NCBI RefSeq assembly: GCF_000003815.2
Contig: NC_049984.1
Location: 5,667,258 to 5,731,257, forward strand
Source: Branchiostoma floridae
Lineage: Eukaryota > Chordata > Leptocardii > Amphioxiformes > Branchiostomatidae
DNA: 64,000 nt
Direction of reading: 5' to 3'
Position 1 is the first letter of the stretch; every line of letters begins with the position of its first letter. Both the position numbers and the translations under genes were made by a program. The notes beneath the pieces were generated by a model. The model did no database searches. It was not told the origin of the DNA and worked only from the letters and a program-made list of their open reading frames with translations. Below, in pieces: positions 23,401 through 34,152 of this stretch.

Positions 23401-26400
23401 AACAAAGAGTGGGATGGAATAAAAATCATAAATCTGGAGACAGCCCTGGTGTCTACATTCTTTATCTCCTCACTGTGCAGCCTATATTTATAATGTTCAA
23501 AACACTACCCTCTGCATGAAAGAAGGCTACATGAGTCTCCAAAGTGTTTTATTTGAAATGATCATGATAAAATGGGAGAATAAAAGTGATACTTGATTCC
23601 CTCTTCAGACAGGGATTTTAGTCTACACGTATAACAATTATTATGTATATGTATATTGAAACTACATTTTTACCACTGTCCTTAGCTTGGGTGCCATCTT
23701 TGGTAACTTTTCATGGCTCCCATACTCCCAAGCTTCCACTACTAATAACCAGCTGTTGTTTTGTGGGAAGTATGGAAGTTGTGGAAAACTAACTAAAATA
23801 ACACCCAGGCTTCACTTACTCCACATGTAACTGCAATGTACCACGATCCTTTCTTTACAGCTAAAAAAAGAACTGACCCAGCTGAATCGCCGGTCCAGTC
23901 AGTTCCGCCAGCTTGCCCTTGACCTGATACTGGACCGTGAGAGACGAGAGATGTACCTACAGACTGAGATGGAAGAGGAGTATGGAGCTGAGTTCTCTCT
24001 CACCTTAAATGACCTCGTGGCCAAGTTCGTTCAGACAGTTGAGGACTATCTCCCTGTCCCTGTCATTGAAGAGGTTGGAGCCTAAACAAATCCTACATTC
24101 TTTTTTTTTCTATTGGTACCAAATATTAAACTGAATGGATGAATAGAGGCATAAAGATACTGCAAACTGTATAAGACAATACTGATGATTGTACTTTGAT
24201 AGGACAATCCATAAATTACCAATAAATCAATTAATACTTGTGACAACAATGACACCAAAATACAACATTTCCAACATTACATGTTTGTAGATCTATTAGA
24301 ACTTCAGCCATATTATCTGTTTATTTGTTAATTTTGTCTGACCTCATGACCTTAATGAAAACTGTCCAGAAGACTGGAGTTTTGCATGACCACAGTTAGA
24401 TAGACACTTAAGCATTGAGCATGCCCTGTGTTTCAGATCAGCTCAAGTGAACAGTACCTAAGCCCTACTGATGATTGCTCCCCTGCTGTCTCTAAGCTTC
24501 TATCAGTCCTGGAAGTTTCGAATGGCAATCCCAGCACTGCTGATCTCACTGAATTGGTACATGAACTTGAAACTGTAAGCACAACAAGGACCAGGAAACA
24601 AAACTGTTTACCTAGTAGAAATCAGGCTAAACTGTCCTCAACTTTCAAAAGTCCCCAAACAAAGGAGAACACAATCAAAACAGACAGAACTTCTCCAATT
24701 ATACCACAAGGTGATTGTGTAGAAGATAGTGCCAAACAGCAGTCAACTTCTACAGGAAGCTCTGTGTCACAAACAACAGAATGTTCTGGTATAACCCGTA
24801 CAACTTTGTCAGATTCAAGTGATGTGGAAATAGTGGAAGTATCCAGTGAGCCAAATTCTGAATGCTCACCTAGAGGCAAAAAGGCAACAAGACTTCAAAA
24901 AGAGACGGATACGAGAAATGTTAGAAGAGTGAAAACTTCGCTACATAACAAGTCAAGTGTATGCACCAAAGCAAAAGGATTGGATGCTGGCAATAGTACA
25001 ACAAAAGGAAAAGAGTTAAAGAAAGTGAAAGCTAAATCACCATTGTCATGGAATTCGTGGGAGAACACCTTAAGAAATGATCTTATCGGCAGCAAGTCAA
25101 GAGGAAATAAGTTGATAACTGACTTCAAAAGTTTCTCCAAAGACAAACAGGACATGAAAGTAACAACGGATGATTCGGATGATGAAACACAGTGCAGTAA
25201 AGAAAGCAGTTCAGGGAGAAACTCAGTCAATGATGACAAGGTAGGAGCAGAGAAAAGGCCAGTCCTTAGAAGTGATCAGGACCATATTGCTTCTCCTTTG
25301 GTTATTACATTAGATAGTAGTATTGACTCTGATACGAGTATTACCTCTCCTCTTCTTCTCGCAAACTTGGAGGAACAATCTCTCTGGAAGATGAAGAGGC
25401 AGAGAGAAGAGGAGCAACTTTCAACGGAGCATTCCAGAAAGAAGAGACGGAAGCTGGAATTTCCAGAAAAATCATCGTCAGACAATCAAGGTTCAGAAGC
25501 TGACTTGCAGGAAACATCAAAAGTTGACAAAGTTCAACTTCAGGGAAGTATTCAGCATCAAGAGAGGGAAAGTACCACAGAAGAAGTAGCCAACCAAGCA
25601 AGTTGTTCTGGTAAACCTGCAACTGAAGACAAAGCAAATAAGTCAGAGGATGAAGACACTAATGCAGAGGGTGCATCATCAAACCAAGTCAGTGCTGAGG
25701 GGTAAGCATGTGATCTACATTTTCTCTTTTGCAGAATTTTCTTTGTCTTGTGTCCCCATCGTTTTTCAGTCCTGCCAAAAGATCTTTGGGTGACATTGTG
25801 TCCAATTTTGAGTAGATGCAAATGCATATTGACAATCTGTGATGTTTATCAAATTTTCAGGCACAGCATTGAGGTCCTAGAAGAGACGGCTAAAGAACCT
25901 ACAAGTCCGTGCTCCATTGTTGGCCTACAAGATGGTACTCAGCCTTTCTCGCCTGTACTTCAGGAAGCAACACACCGCGAATTCAATAGCACTACCATTG
26001 CTGACAAAACTGATGCTATTACTACCTCTCAAACAAAAGATGAAGAAAGTCACATTCGCAAAGGAGGTGCTAAAGCTTTAACAGAAGTACTGAGACCACC
26101 GCAAGATGCTGATAGATTAAGGCTTGCTAGAAGTATAACCAGTAGTGTAGAAGTGCAAGATTTTCCAGTGACAACTGTGGACAAAGCTCCACTGGCAAAT
26201 GCTGATGAGCATATCAGTGCTAGCCCGCGCAATAGGAAAGTAAGGGAAGATAGTACAATACTGTGGGTGGAAATGGTGCACCAAGCAATACACAGCTCTC
26301 CAACTGGTGCAGCAACTCTAGCAGACATTTGCCAGTACATCTCTGAGAACTTCCCACGTCACGGCAGTCTGGAGGTCGTAGCACAGTCGGTGTGCAGGGT

Positions 26401-29242
26401 TCTATCAACTCACAAGTGTTTCCAGGTCGTCAGTAGTCCACGAGAAATAAGATGGACCCTGAATGCTGCTTGTGATCACAAGTTGTCACTACCTGGGCTT
26501 TCACTAGCTGCAAAGGACAGAGAACCTAGCCCGGAGGACTCAGATGTTACAAGCTCTACTCCTGATGGAGCGGATTCGCCTAGTAAAATACTAGCATCAA
26601 ATCCAAGCGGAGATGGCTGTCAATCTTCTGTGACGGCAGAAGAAGAAGAGAAAAATACATCACCAGCTGCTGAAACCACATGTACAACAATGGAGGCAGA
26701 CACGGCTGTCCATGAGAACGATACTCCAGAGAGTCGTGCGGATGATTGCAGTGATAACACCGTCAGCAGTTCCCAGGATGAAACGTCGGCTGTTCAGCAT
26801 GTCGTCAGCTCTGGCAGTGGTAACAACAGCTGTCACACCTTGAGCATGATCCCTGAAGAAGTGAGACAGCAGGATGAAGAAAGTGATGCCATGTTTCCAT
26901 CAACACCTTACTTTGAGGACTGCACTGCTTACAAAAACCCACAGGTGTGTAAAGGGGTAAGTTCTGTAAGTTTTTGTTCGTTTATGTTATTCTTTCAGTT
27001 TCCTTCATTTTCTCCTTCTAGTTTGGATGGTGGATTCTTAGGGAATGGGTGTACCAGTATATGTTATAGGGGTTATGAATGAGTGAAAGTGAATGAAATG
27101 ATGCAATGAATAAAGGAGATTAATGAAAGTGAATGAATGATAGTGAATGAATGAATTAATGAATGACTTTTGTATTGAATATCTGAAAATGCTACGATCT
27201 GCTCCCTCCTTAGAGTTAGAATGGTACTACAGTAGAAGCCAGTTAATTGCACACCAGATAATCGCACACCTCTGTTAATTGCACGAAATCCCCAAATCCC
27301 ATGGTGGTGCGGTTCAGTTTAATAACTTCGCTTTGTTGCACCGCTCGGATAATTGCACGAAATATACTGACAATTAGGGTGTGCAATTAAGTGTCTTCCA
27401 CTGTAGTACATTAGCAATGCCATTGTTTTCATGACAAAAGCTTAGTAATGTGACAATAACAGATACTTTTGAATCAGTGAATGCCTAAATGAAATGGTTA
27501 CTTTTCACTTTCAGGCTATCCAAAGCAGCTCTCACAACCAAGCGGAAGAAACGTGCAGACAATTTTTTAGCGAGCATGCACACAAGCAGTCAAAAAGGAA
27601 ACGTTCACACAGTGAGCACTCTGGGACAGAGAAGGGGTCTCATTCCCAGAGCTCTGATGAGTCCATCATACCCCCCTCCCCCCAGGAGGAGCAGAGGTCA
27701 GACTTGGTGACCTTCGCCAGAACTCGGAGAGCACTAGCTATTCCTCACACCTGTGGAAAAGGTATAGGTCAACGTACATTTATTTTTGTGAGAATTTAAC
27801 TTCGCAGTAAGAGTGAAAAGAATATTTCAGCTGTGTTTTATTTTAAGTTCATGGTTAAAAAACATGATACAATTCTAAAGGAGGTTTTCAAAGAGTTCAC
27901 TTAATATCTTTTAAGGGAAGTTACTTCACACAACTTTTCACCCTGTGGCAGTGGAAGGAGAGAGATGGTCCCTGCCCTCCAGTACTTTACCATAGATAGT
28001 GGACAACAGCCCATTGCACTGTATGACTTCAAAAGGCTATGGCACTACCTTTACCTACCTTTTCTTTTTTTCTTTTCACCACAAGAAGTGGACTCTCTGT
28101 TGGAAGGAGGGGAAGACGCGATTGTGAGTGACTCGGACAGCGACAGCGAGAGCACAGTCCTGTACTACGAGCAGAATGACGAGGATTCAGACACGGAGTC
28201 TTATGTCATCCCAAACTCCCACGATAAGGACGACTCCTTCAACAGTCTTACTGGGCCTAAGGTGTGTCCAAATCTCCTTGTTTGTCAGAAATGGGTGTCT
28301 CAGGGCTTGAAATACTGGGTGTTTATTCACTTTTGTGCCATGAAATTAGAGCTTTGATCCTGATTTTTGACTGTGGTCGTGTGGATGTGTAGGTACCAAT
28401 GTATTTGTGTAGGGATATGTAATTGTAAAGGTACTACATATGGTGTACACTAGCATATCCTTGACATTCGATTTTTATTTGTTTGAAATATTGTCATCTT
28501 CGTCAGTTTGAGGTGGTTAACATGTTGTTAATTATTTTTATAATCTTATGCTCTGAATAGAGGCAGTACGGTTTCTGATTAAGTTTTGCTGATATTCTAC
28601 TTCACTTTAAGTTTTATAAGATGTACATCGTAATTAGTGGTGCGTACGTAAAGCCTGGACTTGGAATTGGACCTAAAACTCTTTAGGTCCAAGTCCAAAT
28701 AAAACCTAAATGTTCGGAGCCAAGTCCGGACTTGCAAAAAACTATCTGTCACTTATATTCCCTTTTTTTGTTCTAAATCATCTAAAACCTTCCATAGACA
28801 GTGAAATTTGCACTGGAAAAAGACAAAGAACATTTCGTGTTTACACTGGCTGTATACAATTTGCATATATTTTTCACATTGCATTTCAGTTCATGCTAAC
28901 ATGCAATTTTATATGCACCATCACCCCTCCCCCTCAAAATAGAAAAATTTCTAGCACACATAATATGCAATGATGGGTTCAGGTCCGGACCTGAACCTGA
29001 ACTGCTGGACCTGAATCCGGACCTGAAACTGAATGAGTTTAGGTACGCACCACTAATCGTAATTGAAAATTGTTGAACTTGGAACTAATTGTTCATGACA
29101 CTGTGCATTCCAGGCCCCAGTAATGGGAGCTTCCATGAGGTCTGCCCTGTGGACAAAGGACCACACGCTGGTGCCCTCCCTGTCCCAGCACCTCAGCTCC
29201 TGCCCTGTCAGGCCTTGTGTGGTACTTCTCCACAGACTCACG
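20439..29242 (+). CDS. TINF2-like: TINF2/TIN2-like shelterin protein with added winged-helix domain (9 exons; 3' end uncertain)
   Basis: Predicted telomere-complex scaffold; vertebrate TIN2 bridges TRF1, TRF2 and TPP1 in the nucleus. Exons: 20439-20577, 22333-22538, 23110-23226, 23861-24073, 24437-25701, 25861-26944, 27515-27761, 28086-28261, 29114-29242. All junction phases agree (1,0,0,0,2,0,1,0), giving about 1192 codons with no internal stop, against about 450 in human TIN2. The donor after 24073 (GAG then GTTGGA) is weak; reading through it adds VGA and a stop, which would yield a TRFH-only form. The last exon ends at a good donor (ACG then GTAAGG) but also reads through to TAA at 29282, so it may be terminal. 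Otherwise a final exon could lie in the gap at 29985-30084. Confidence 0.8.
20667..21558. mobile_element. Foldback transposon with about 250-bp inverted arms in TINF2-like intron 1
   Basis: The left arm (about 20667-20925) and right arm (about 21285-21558) are inverted copies. They share the GGTATTACGTGGTATTACTT motif, TATATGTGGGGAACACATATG and a GC-rich GCCGCGCGGGGCAGCGGC segment. The loop between them is about 360 bp and non-coding. The T-A-T-T-A-C repeats form a small tandem array (GGTATTACTT) in each arm. Confidence 0.75.
22020..22180. mobile_element. CGCGGT-type MITE in TINF2-like intron 1
   Basis: Inverted ends (AAATGCCTTTAAGTTTGCGG and the near-inverse CCGCGAAAGTTTCTGCATTT) flank duplicated GTGGTTTTATATTCGCGGTG units. 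Same motif family as 9840-9920 and 10280-10460. Confidence 0.55.
22765..22878. repeat. Long near-perfect palindrome, about 114 bp, TINF2-like intron 2
   Basis: TTTCTTCCAGGTTTGATTCA is followed by two head-to-tail ATGTATACATGTAACATGTA units and then by its own inverse TGAATCAAACCTGGAAGAAA. The sequence would form a cruciform in DNA or a long hairpin in the pre-mRNA. Confidence 0.85.
24437..25701 (+). other. TINF2-like: Low-complexity Ser/Thr/Lys/Glu-rich middle exon of the TINF2-like protein
   Basis: One exon of about 421 codons, poor in hydrophobic residues. It has acidic-serine clusters (DSSDVEIVEVSS, DDSDDETQ) resembling SUMO-interacting or CK2-type motifs, and a basic stretch SRKKRRKLEFPEK that fits a nuclear localisation signal. 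No classical F-x-L-x-P TRF1-binding motif was found by eye here or in later exons. Confidence 0.7.
26249..26480 (+). other. TINF2-like: Forkhead-like winged-helix domain inside the TINF2-like protein
   Basis: Residues about 777-854, in exon 25861-26944. The order of features matches a forkhead fold: WVEMVHQAIHSSP (helix 1, compare 'LIAMAIQSSP'), ATLADICQYISENFPRHGS (helix 2 and turn, compare 'LTLSEIYQWIENNFPYY'), AQSVCRVLSTHKCFQVV (recognition helix position, compare 'NSVRHNLSLNKCFVKV'), then RWTLN (compare 'YWTLD'). The invariant N-S-x-R-H-N of true FOX proteins is not kept, so it is divergent and may bind protein rather than DNA. Human TIN2 has no such domain. Confidence 0.7.
27070..27180. 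repeat. GAATGA-rich simple repeat
   Basis: Imperfect array of (GTGAATGA)n and (GAATGAAT)n in the intron after the winged-helix exon. Confidence 0.7.
27230..27404. mobile_element. MITE with TA target site (family D, copy 1; pogo-like ends)
   Basis: Begins CAGTAGAAGCCAGTTAATTG and ends with an imperfect inverse, GCAATTAAGTGTCTTCCACTG. It is flanked by TA on both sides and contains repeated AATTGCACGAAAT. The second copy, at 52484-52657, has a matching empty site at about 30.44 kb, which confirms its boundaries. Confidence 0.75.
27515..29242 (+). other. TINF2-like: C-terminal exons of the TINF2-like protein with TIN2L-like motif
   Basis: Exon 27515-27761 holds a basic KQSKRKRSHSEHSGTEKG stretch (possible second nuclear signal). 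Exon 28086-28261 is acidic (SDSDSDSES, EDSDTESYVIP). Exon 29114-29242 reads WTKDHTLVPSLSQHLSS, resembling the TKFDTLIPTLCEYL segment near the end of long human TIN2, which also follows a DSDEEE acidic run. The order acidic run then T-L-(I/V)-P-(T/S)-L motif is shared. This comparison rests on memory and needs alignment. Confidence 0.6.
28635..29055. mobile_element. hAT-type MITE with 8-bp target duplication
   Basis: Ends are TAGTGGTGCGTAC and GTACGCACCACTA. The 8-bp ATCGTAAT is present immediately outside both ends (28627-28634 and 29056-29063), as hAT transposases leave. The interior has inverted GGACTTGGA/TCCAAGTCC and GGACCTGAA blocks and no transposase. Confidence 0.85.
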
Positions 29243-29597
29243 GTAAGGAGCATGGTTTTCTGGTTTAGATTCACACCTATTTAATTTGTTGGTTCGCAGA
29301 TTTAAAAAAAAAAAATGAAAATATAGCAAGCAGACATCATAAAAGTAGAAGGTAGGGAGGAAACTCGAATATGACTGTATTCATTAAACCGAGTGCACCA
29401 AGGCACAAACCTGGTCCTCAGGCTTTGTTATCATCATGTTTTTCCAGTTAAGAATATCTTTTTTAAAATCTGTGAACCAACAAAAATTGAATTGGTGTGG
29501 CCTTAGATTGACACATATTACAAAGCACAGTATAGGCATCTTCGCTGAATAGTTTTAAAGAACACTTGCAGATAGATGTGCAAAAGTTAGGTATGAC

Positions 29598-29705
29598 GGC
29601 CGTTCAGTGTAATATTATAACTAGCTTCTGCCATGCTGCGTGCCTGTGAAGCTGGTGTGTTACACAGAAAGGTGGTTATATGGGCTATATAGCTACAGAT
29701 ACAGA
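29598..29705. repeat. Short hairpin repeat (family B, copy 2)
   Basis: Diverged copy of 10755-10855: CCGTTCAGTGTAAT..CTGCGTGCCTGTGAAGCTGG..GTTACACAGAAAGG..GGTTATATGGGCTATATAG. Confidence 0.55.
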
Positions 29706-29984
29706 CACAAAATAAAATCAACCCTTAGGCTGAGAACTCTAAAATTGCCAGTGAAAGAAACAACATTCTTCTCAAGAATGTCTCGAACACCAGAGATCTG
29801 AAGCGTTCCTGATGCTGCATTGTCAGATCTCTTCGAACTCACTTTAACTAGACTAAAGGTGATTTAAGGGCACCTGGTAGAACTATGAAAGTCAATGTTA
29901 TAGGCAATGTTACAGAATTTTTCTTAAAATTTCTGTTGCAAGATGATTGAATGTTGACTGGTTGCAGTAAAACTGTTTGATGCA

Positions 29985-30084
29985 NNNNNNNNNNNNNNNN
30001 NNNNNNNNNNNNNNNNNNNNNNNNNNNNNNNNNNNNNNNNNNNNNNNNNNNNNNNNNNNNNNNNNNNNNNNNNNNNNNNNNNNN
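29985..30084. other. Assembly gap of 100 N
   Basis: Exactly 100 Ns, a conventional placeholder, so the true length is unknown. It lies just downstream of the TINF2-like gene and just before a segment duplicated at 50.3 kb. A final TINF2-like exon or a larger piece of the duplication could be missing. Confidence 0.98.
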
Positions 30085-30129
30085 GGCAACTCCCTTCCCA
30101 GCAAAGTAGGACCTCTAAATATCATGTAC

Positions 30130-30650
30130 GTGTTATCATGATAATCATGTTAGATTTATCGTGAATCTTTATGTCACATCCACTACTGGTATATTTGGGG
30201 ACTATCACGTTCTGACATTTGTTGGCTGCATTGTAACTGCCATATTGCTCATGGAATTATGATATTACTTAAATGACTGATATTCAATCAATATAATATC
30301 TAAAACTAAGAATTATAATATCTAACACTAATAATCTTAACAACATGAATATGAATCATATTAAAAAGAAGAAAGTGTTATCAATAAAAAATGCTACTTA
30401 TACAATCTTGCACATGTCGTAAGTGATCAATACATTCAAAACTTATTCTCAAAGAAACGTTGCTTTCCACAAAATCTTATTCAACCAATTCATACATACA
30501 TACATAGTCATACTACAACCATCATATAACCTTGATTCAACTAACGATGCCAGCCTAGAATTTCTGAAACTGGAAAATTAAGGCTAGGGCTAAGCCTCTA
30601 CTCTGCCAGGCTCCACAAGTTGCTGGAAAAAATAGAAGAATTAGCAAAAC
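30130..30650. repeat. Segmental duplication, copy 1 (uninserted)
   Basis: Matches 50310-50450 and then 52332-52865 in order: TTTATCGTGAATC, CACGTTCTG, TTTGTTGGCTG.ATTGTA, then AAAACTAAGAAT, AGAAGAAAGTGTCATCAAT-like, and AGGCTCC.C..GTTGCTGGAAA. The three later insertions of the second copy are absent here. Confidence 0.75.
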
Positions 30651-31322
30651 CAATAATGTTTTCCTAACTTATGAGTTTGGGTTTTAGATAGATCCAAATG
30701 AAAAAAGGAGAACTCAAAAAGGAGTACACCCACAATACATGTATTTACTGACTACGCTCTGGCTGCAAAAATCAATACATGGTTCCAGTTTTCTTTGCAG
30801 CTAAACAGTGACACCCGGTGACTACCATGAAAACAACAGATATATTTTTCTACGTCTCAAAACAAGTTGTCCAACGAAGTTATGGAGGATTTAAGTCTTA
30901 AAGGCGTATCAAAGCCATAAAGGCTGTTGCATTTTTTTCTCATCACTTTACATAGAACATCCCTCCCCCGGGTTCTTGTAATATATATCCTTGTTAATAT
31001 TATACGCAATGATTCCTTTATTTTATGACTAATGATGCTCACTTAAAGATTATCAATCAAAACCTTAACCTTGTTAATTATTCTACTTCAAATTCTCACT
31101 CAAAATCGGCTCCTGAAGTTCTGAAAATATATCTGTTAAGGGGTCAAAATCTAGTACGTCACTTCAGTCCAAGAGCTCCAATTAAAATGTCATGACTATG
31201 ACGTGTCCGGAAAAGAAGGTATGCAAGCTGGAAGTCCTGCTCCATGGAAAGCCGCTAGGTTCATTTAACCAACGTAGCAAATAACATAAAGATACACGAT
31301 CATACACCCATATTAACCTACG

Positions 31323-31899
31323 AGGGGCGTTCAATAAGTAATAACTCTGACCCACTTTCAGTTGTCTGATCTAGATGAAATTTTGCATGTGTAATGATTC
31401 ATATCTCTATAGTTTATGTTGCAAAACAAACTCTGAACTAATTGTGGTTTTTGATTTACTGGTGTTTGAACTGAGTTAGGTGTGAATGGACCAGGTGTGA
31501 AATGGAGCCAGTTGAGCGTCGCGCAGTGATCTGGTTTTTGTATTTGAAAGGACGCACACCAAAGGAGACTTTTGATGAAATGAAATAAACTTATGGTGAT
31601 GATGCCCCATCATATGACCTTGTAAAACGCTGGCATCCTGAATTCAAACATGGCCGGAAGTCTGTGGAAACAGCTCCCAGACCTGGTCGTTCCTCTTCTG
31701 CCATTGATGAGGCATCTGTTGGAGGACCAACCTGGGGTGTCCTACAAAAACGGTGTCCAGAGCTGCATCAAACGATGGGAGAAACGCATAACTCTGGGTG
31801 GTTCCTATGAAGAGAAAGACTAATAACTGTGCCAAGTTTAATTAATCTCCTGCTATGGGAAATGAGTCAGAGTTTTTACTTATTGAACGCCCCTCGTAT
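31323..31899. mobile_element. Decayed, internally deleted mariner transposon
   Basis: Inverted ends CGAGGGGCGTTCAATAAGTA and TACTTATTGAACGCCCCTCG sit inside TA dinucleotides. The interior keeps fragments of a mariner transposase on the + strand: an N-terminal helix-turn-helix piece (ERRAVIWFLYLKGRTPKETF, then LVKRW..EFKHGRKSVE and APRPGRSSSAID), then a jump to a C-terminal piece (NGVQSC.KRWEK..TLGG). Stops, frameshifts and the loss of the catalytic centre make it non-autonomous. Confidence 0.88.
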
Positions 31900-32439
31900 G
31901 CTGTTCAGAGACAGACAGACAGGCATACAAAAATTTTGCTTACGGCGGAAGGACTTACGTAGCGGTAAAGGAATGGTGGGCTTGGTCTGAAGTTCAAACA
32001 ACTTTTTGAAGCAACTTCCGGACTTCCTTTGTTAAGTAACGTTAAATCAAGTTTCCAGGTGGGCTGCATCACACCATGACCATGCATCCGTCAGTAGGGC
32101 TTCACGTGAATAGTGTAAAGCGACCATTTGGGTTTCATGCATCAACAAAGGCTGTTTCCTAAAAAAGCGTGCTCCAAGTGCAAACATTCTATGTCAAGAT
32201 CGGGTTGTTGCTCGTTTGCCCATTCACTCCTTCAAACACAAGCCACAGGTAGACACGACAGGACGACCCGCGATCTTCTACACCAGGTTTGAGAGCTAAA
32301 ACGGTAAGTTGAGCCCTTAGCTTGTTCTTCTGTGCATACATATTCTACATATTCTGTGCTACATACATTATATCTATAACGCTTACTTTTACATGACAAA
32401 ATATTGGACATAGGCACATTTTTAGAATCTTACAGAAAA

Positions 32440-33050
32440 TTGTAACATTGAATGAATTCCACCCGATAGAAGTCATGAAGACTTTATACATGTACGTGAA
32501 GTTATCAATAAGTCCTCGGCTGTACCGAGAAATAATAAGCACAGCTCAGATTTCGGAGCATAGATGTCAAGTATAAAGTCTTATATAAATACGTACCAAA
32601 ATTCAAATTATTGTGATCATTACTTTGCAGGCGACACCCAGTAATGTTAGGTAAGGGAGAAGGAAAAAAACGTGGACAATTGATCTGACCTGATGTGGCG
32701 GGTCATCTTGCGCTGATCAATGGAAGTCAGACACCCAATTCTTTTTGCTTGAAATAGGAAGAGAATCATTATCAAACATTTTGACAATGTCTTTTGTTAA
32801 TTTACGGCATGGGGAACTCGACCCACACATGTCTGATTACAATTCACACCACTTTTTTCTTGCCACTTATATCATACCTTCTGATTTGCAAAAACGAATG
32901 CCTGTAAAGTAATGACTGCAATGATTTGACATTTGGAGGATATAGATAAAAGGCTCCATACTATGAAGTTGTGCCTCAAAATTTGAGTTGTGCTTATCAT
33001 TTCTAGGTGGGGCCGAGAACTTATTGATCACCCCTCGTATCATCATTGAC
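32440..33050. repeat. Copy of the 37.3-38.8 kb repeat family (family E)
   Basis: 32478-32790 matches 37738-38060 nearly base for base (GTTATCAATAAGT, GACACCCAGTAATGTTAGGT, AAAAAAACGTGGACAATTGA, GAAATAGGAAGAGAATCATT). 32840-33020 matches 38085-38240. No coding evidence. Confidence 0.75.
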
Positions 33051-33139
33051 AACGGGGCTCAAAAATTCCAACGGACACATGACGAAAAGTATGTTTCGGA
33101 ACCTTTTTTTGTGTAGAGTGTGTATATGGGAGCGGCTGA

Positions 33140-33285
33140 GTTCATCAGCACACAAAGGAGTCTGTCATGGTCATAGTGAACATGGGAGCGGCTTGGACTA
33201 CGGCTACGATACAAGTAGAAAACACCTTTGAATCTAACCTATCAGCACACAAAGGAGTCTGTCATGGTCATAGTGAACATGCCAG
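33140..33285. repeat. Direct duplication of about 41 bp
   Basis: TCAGCACACAAAGGAGTCTG plus the following TCATGGTCATAGTGAACATG occurs twice, about 93 bp apart (from 33148 and 33241). Confidence 0.8.
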
Positions 33286-33578
33286 TGCCTTTGGTATACA
33301 TAGCAGACTCTACTGTATGCGTACGCACTACTCTCTAATGAGCTGGTTGCTATGGACAGAATGGACAGAGTATTTAAAGAATGGACAGATTGTCAGAGCA
33401 ATAGAGGATGGGCTACGGCGAACTGACAACTCAACTGTTATGGGGAGTCCAAAACATAGCACACACGTACAAGAACACAATATGAGTAATAGAATGTCAA
33501 GTTTGAACCTGAATAAACAGAGTTTAGGTTTGCAGATTTGAAGATTGGGAGACAGTGAGGATTGGGAGTGAGGATTTA

Positions 33579-33706
33579 GTCTCTACCAGACCCCGGGTCG
33601 CTAGAAACCGTAGAAAAAGAACAAATAGAGGAGTAAGCCGGCCAGGGGAGTGTAGCCGGCTAGGGTACAGTACGCGACTTACGCGACCCGGAGTCTGGTA
33701 GAGACT
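33579..33706. mobile_element. Small hAT-like MITE, about 128 bp
   Basis: TAGTCTCTACCAGACCCCGG and its inverse CCGGAGTCTGGTAGAGACTA form the ends. GTGAGGATT flanks both sides, although the neighbourhood is itself rich in GAGGATTGG repeats, so the target duplication is not certain. Confidence 0.65.
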
Positions 33707-34097
33707 AGTGAGGATTGGACTGGAGAAAGTAGGGGCAGTTTGGATTGGGGAACTGAGGAGGGGTAGTGAGGTTTGCAGAAAGTAGGGGTAAGATAGAACC
33801 CAAGGAAGAGTGAGAATCTCGATCTCATTGATCGTTTTGGCTCGGCTCATACTTCACAAATAACCCGCCCGCCCACACACACACTCAAGCTCTGTTCTCT
33901 GTCGGCTTCTCCTTATTGGACCTCGGTCGACCGTGCCCATTCCTTCACCTTCATCGAGGTCCACCAGTGTGAATATACTGTATAATACTCCCAACTCGGA
34001 AACAAAGCGTTTAGTATGGGCTACGTGTGTTTTAAGTAGAGCTCTTCTGTGGTGAAGCCTGAACTTCCCCAGCGGAGACGGACAGACCTGTACAGGA

Positions 34098-34152
34098 ATG
34101 AGAGGCCAACTTGTCATCGCTGGGGCCGCCTGCTGTCTGCTGTTTGTTTCAG
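34098..34152 (+). other. Signal-peptide exon of the chimeric channel
   Basis: Encodes MRGQLVIAGAACCLLFVS, a short basic start, a hydrophobic core and small residues, completed by G-L-A in the next exon. It ends in phase 1 at a consensus GTAAGA donor. Secretory targeting is inferred. Confidence 0.85.

Larger units (their letters stand above)
20439..24073 (+). other. TINF2-like: TIN2-type TRFH-like N-terminal domain (exons 1-4)
   Basis: About 225 residues. From residue 95 on, the pattern follows human TIN2 as I recall it: APLVRFQHYVRILFALKVKV against the vertebrate PLVRYRHHERLCMGLKAKV; then LFPKEGEKLPPSLEHDAT..LKKELTQL against HHFPESGPIVRDPKAT..KQDLRKIL; then EEEYGAEFSLTLNDLV against QEYGEPFLAAMEKLL; then EDYLPVPV against EKALPTPQ. 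In vertebrates this domain binds TPP1 and the TRF2 region. The match spans four exons in collinear order, which makes orthology likely. Confidence 0.82.
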
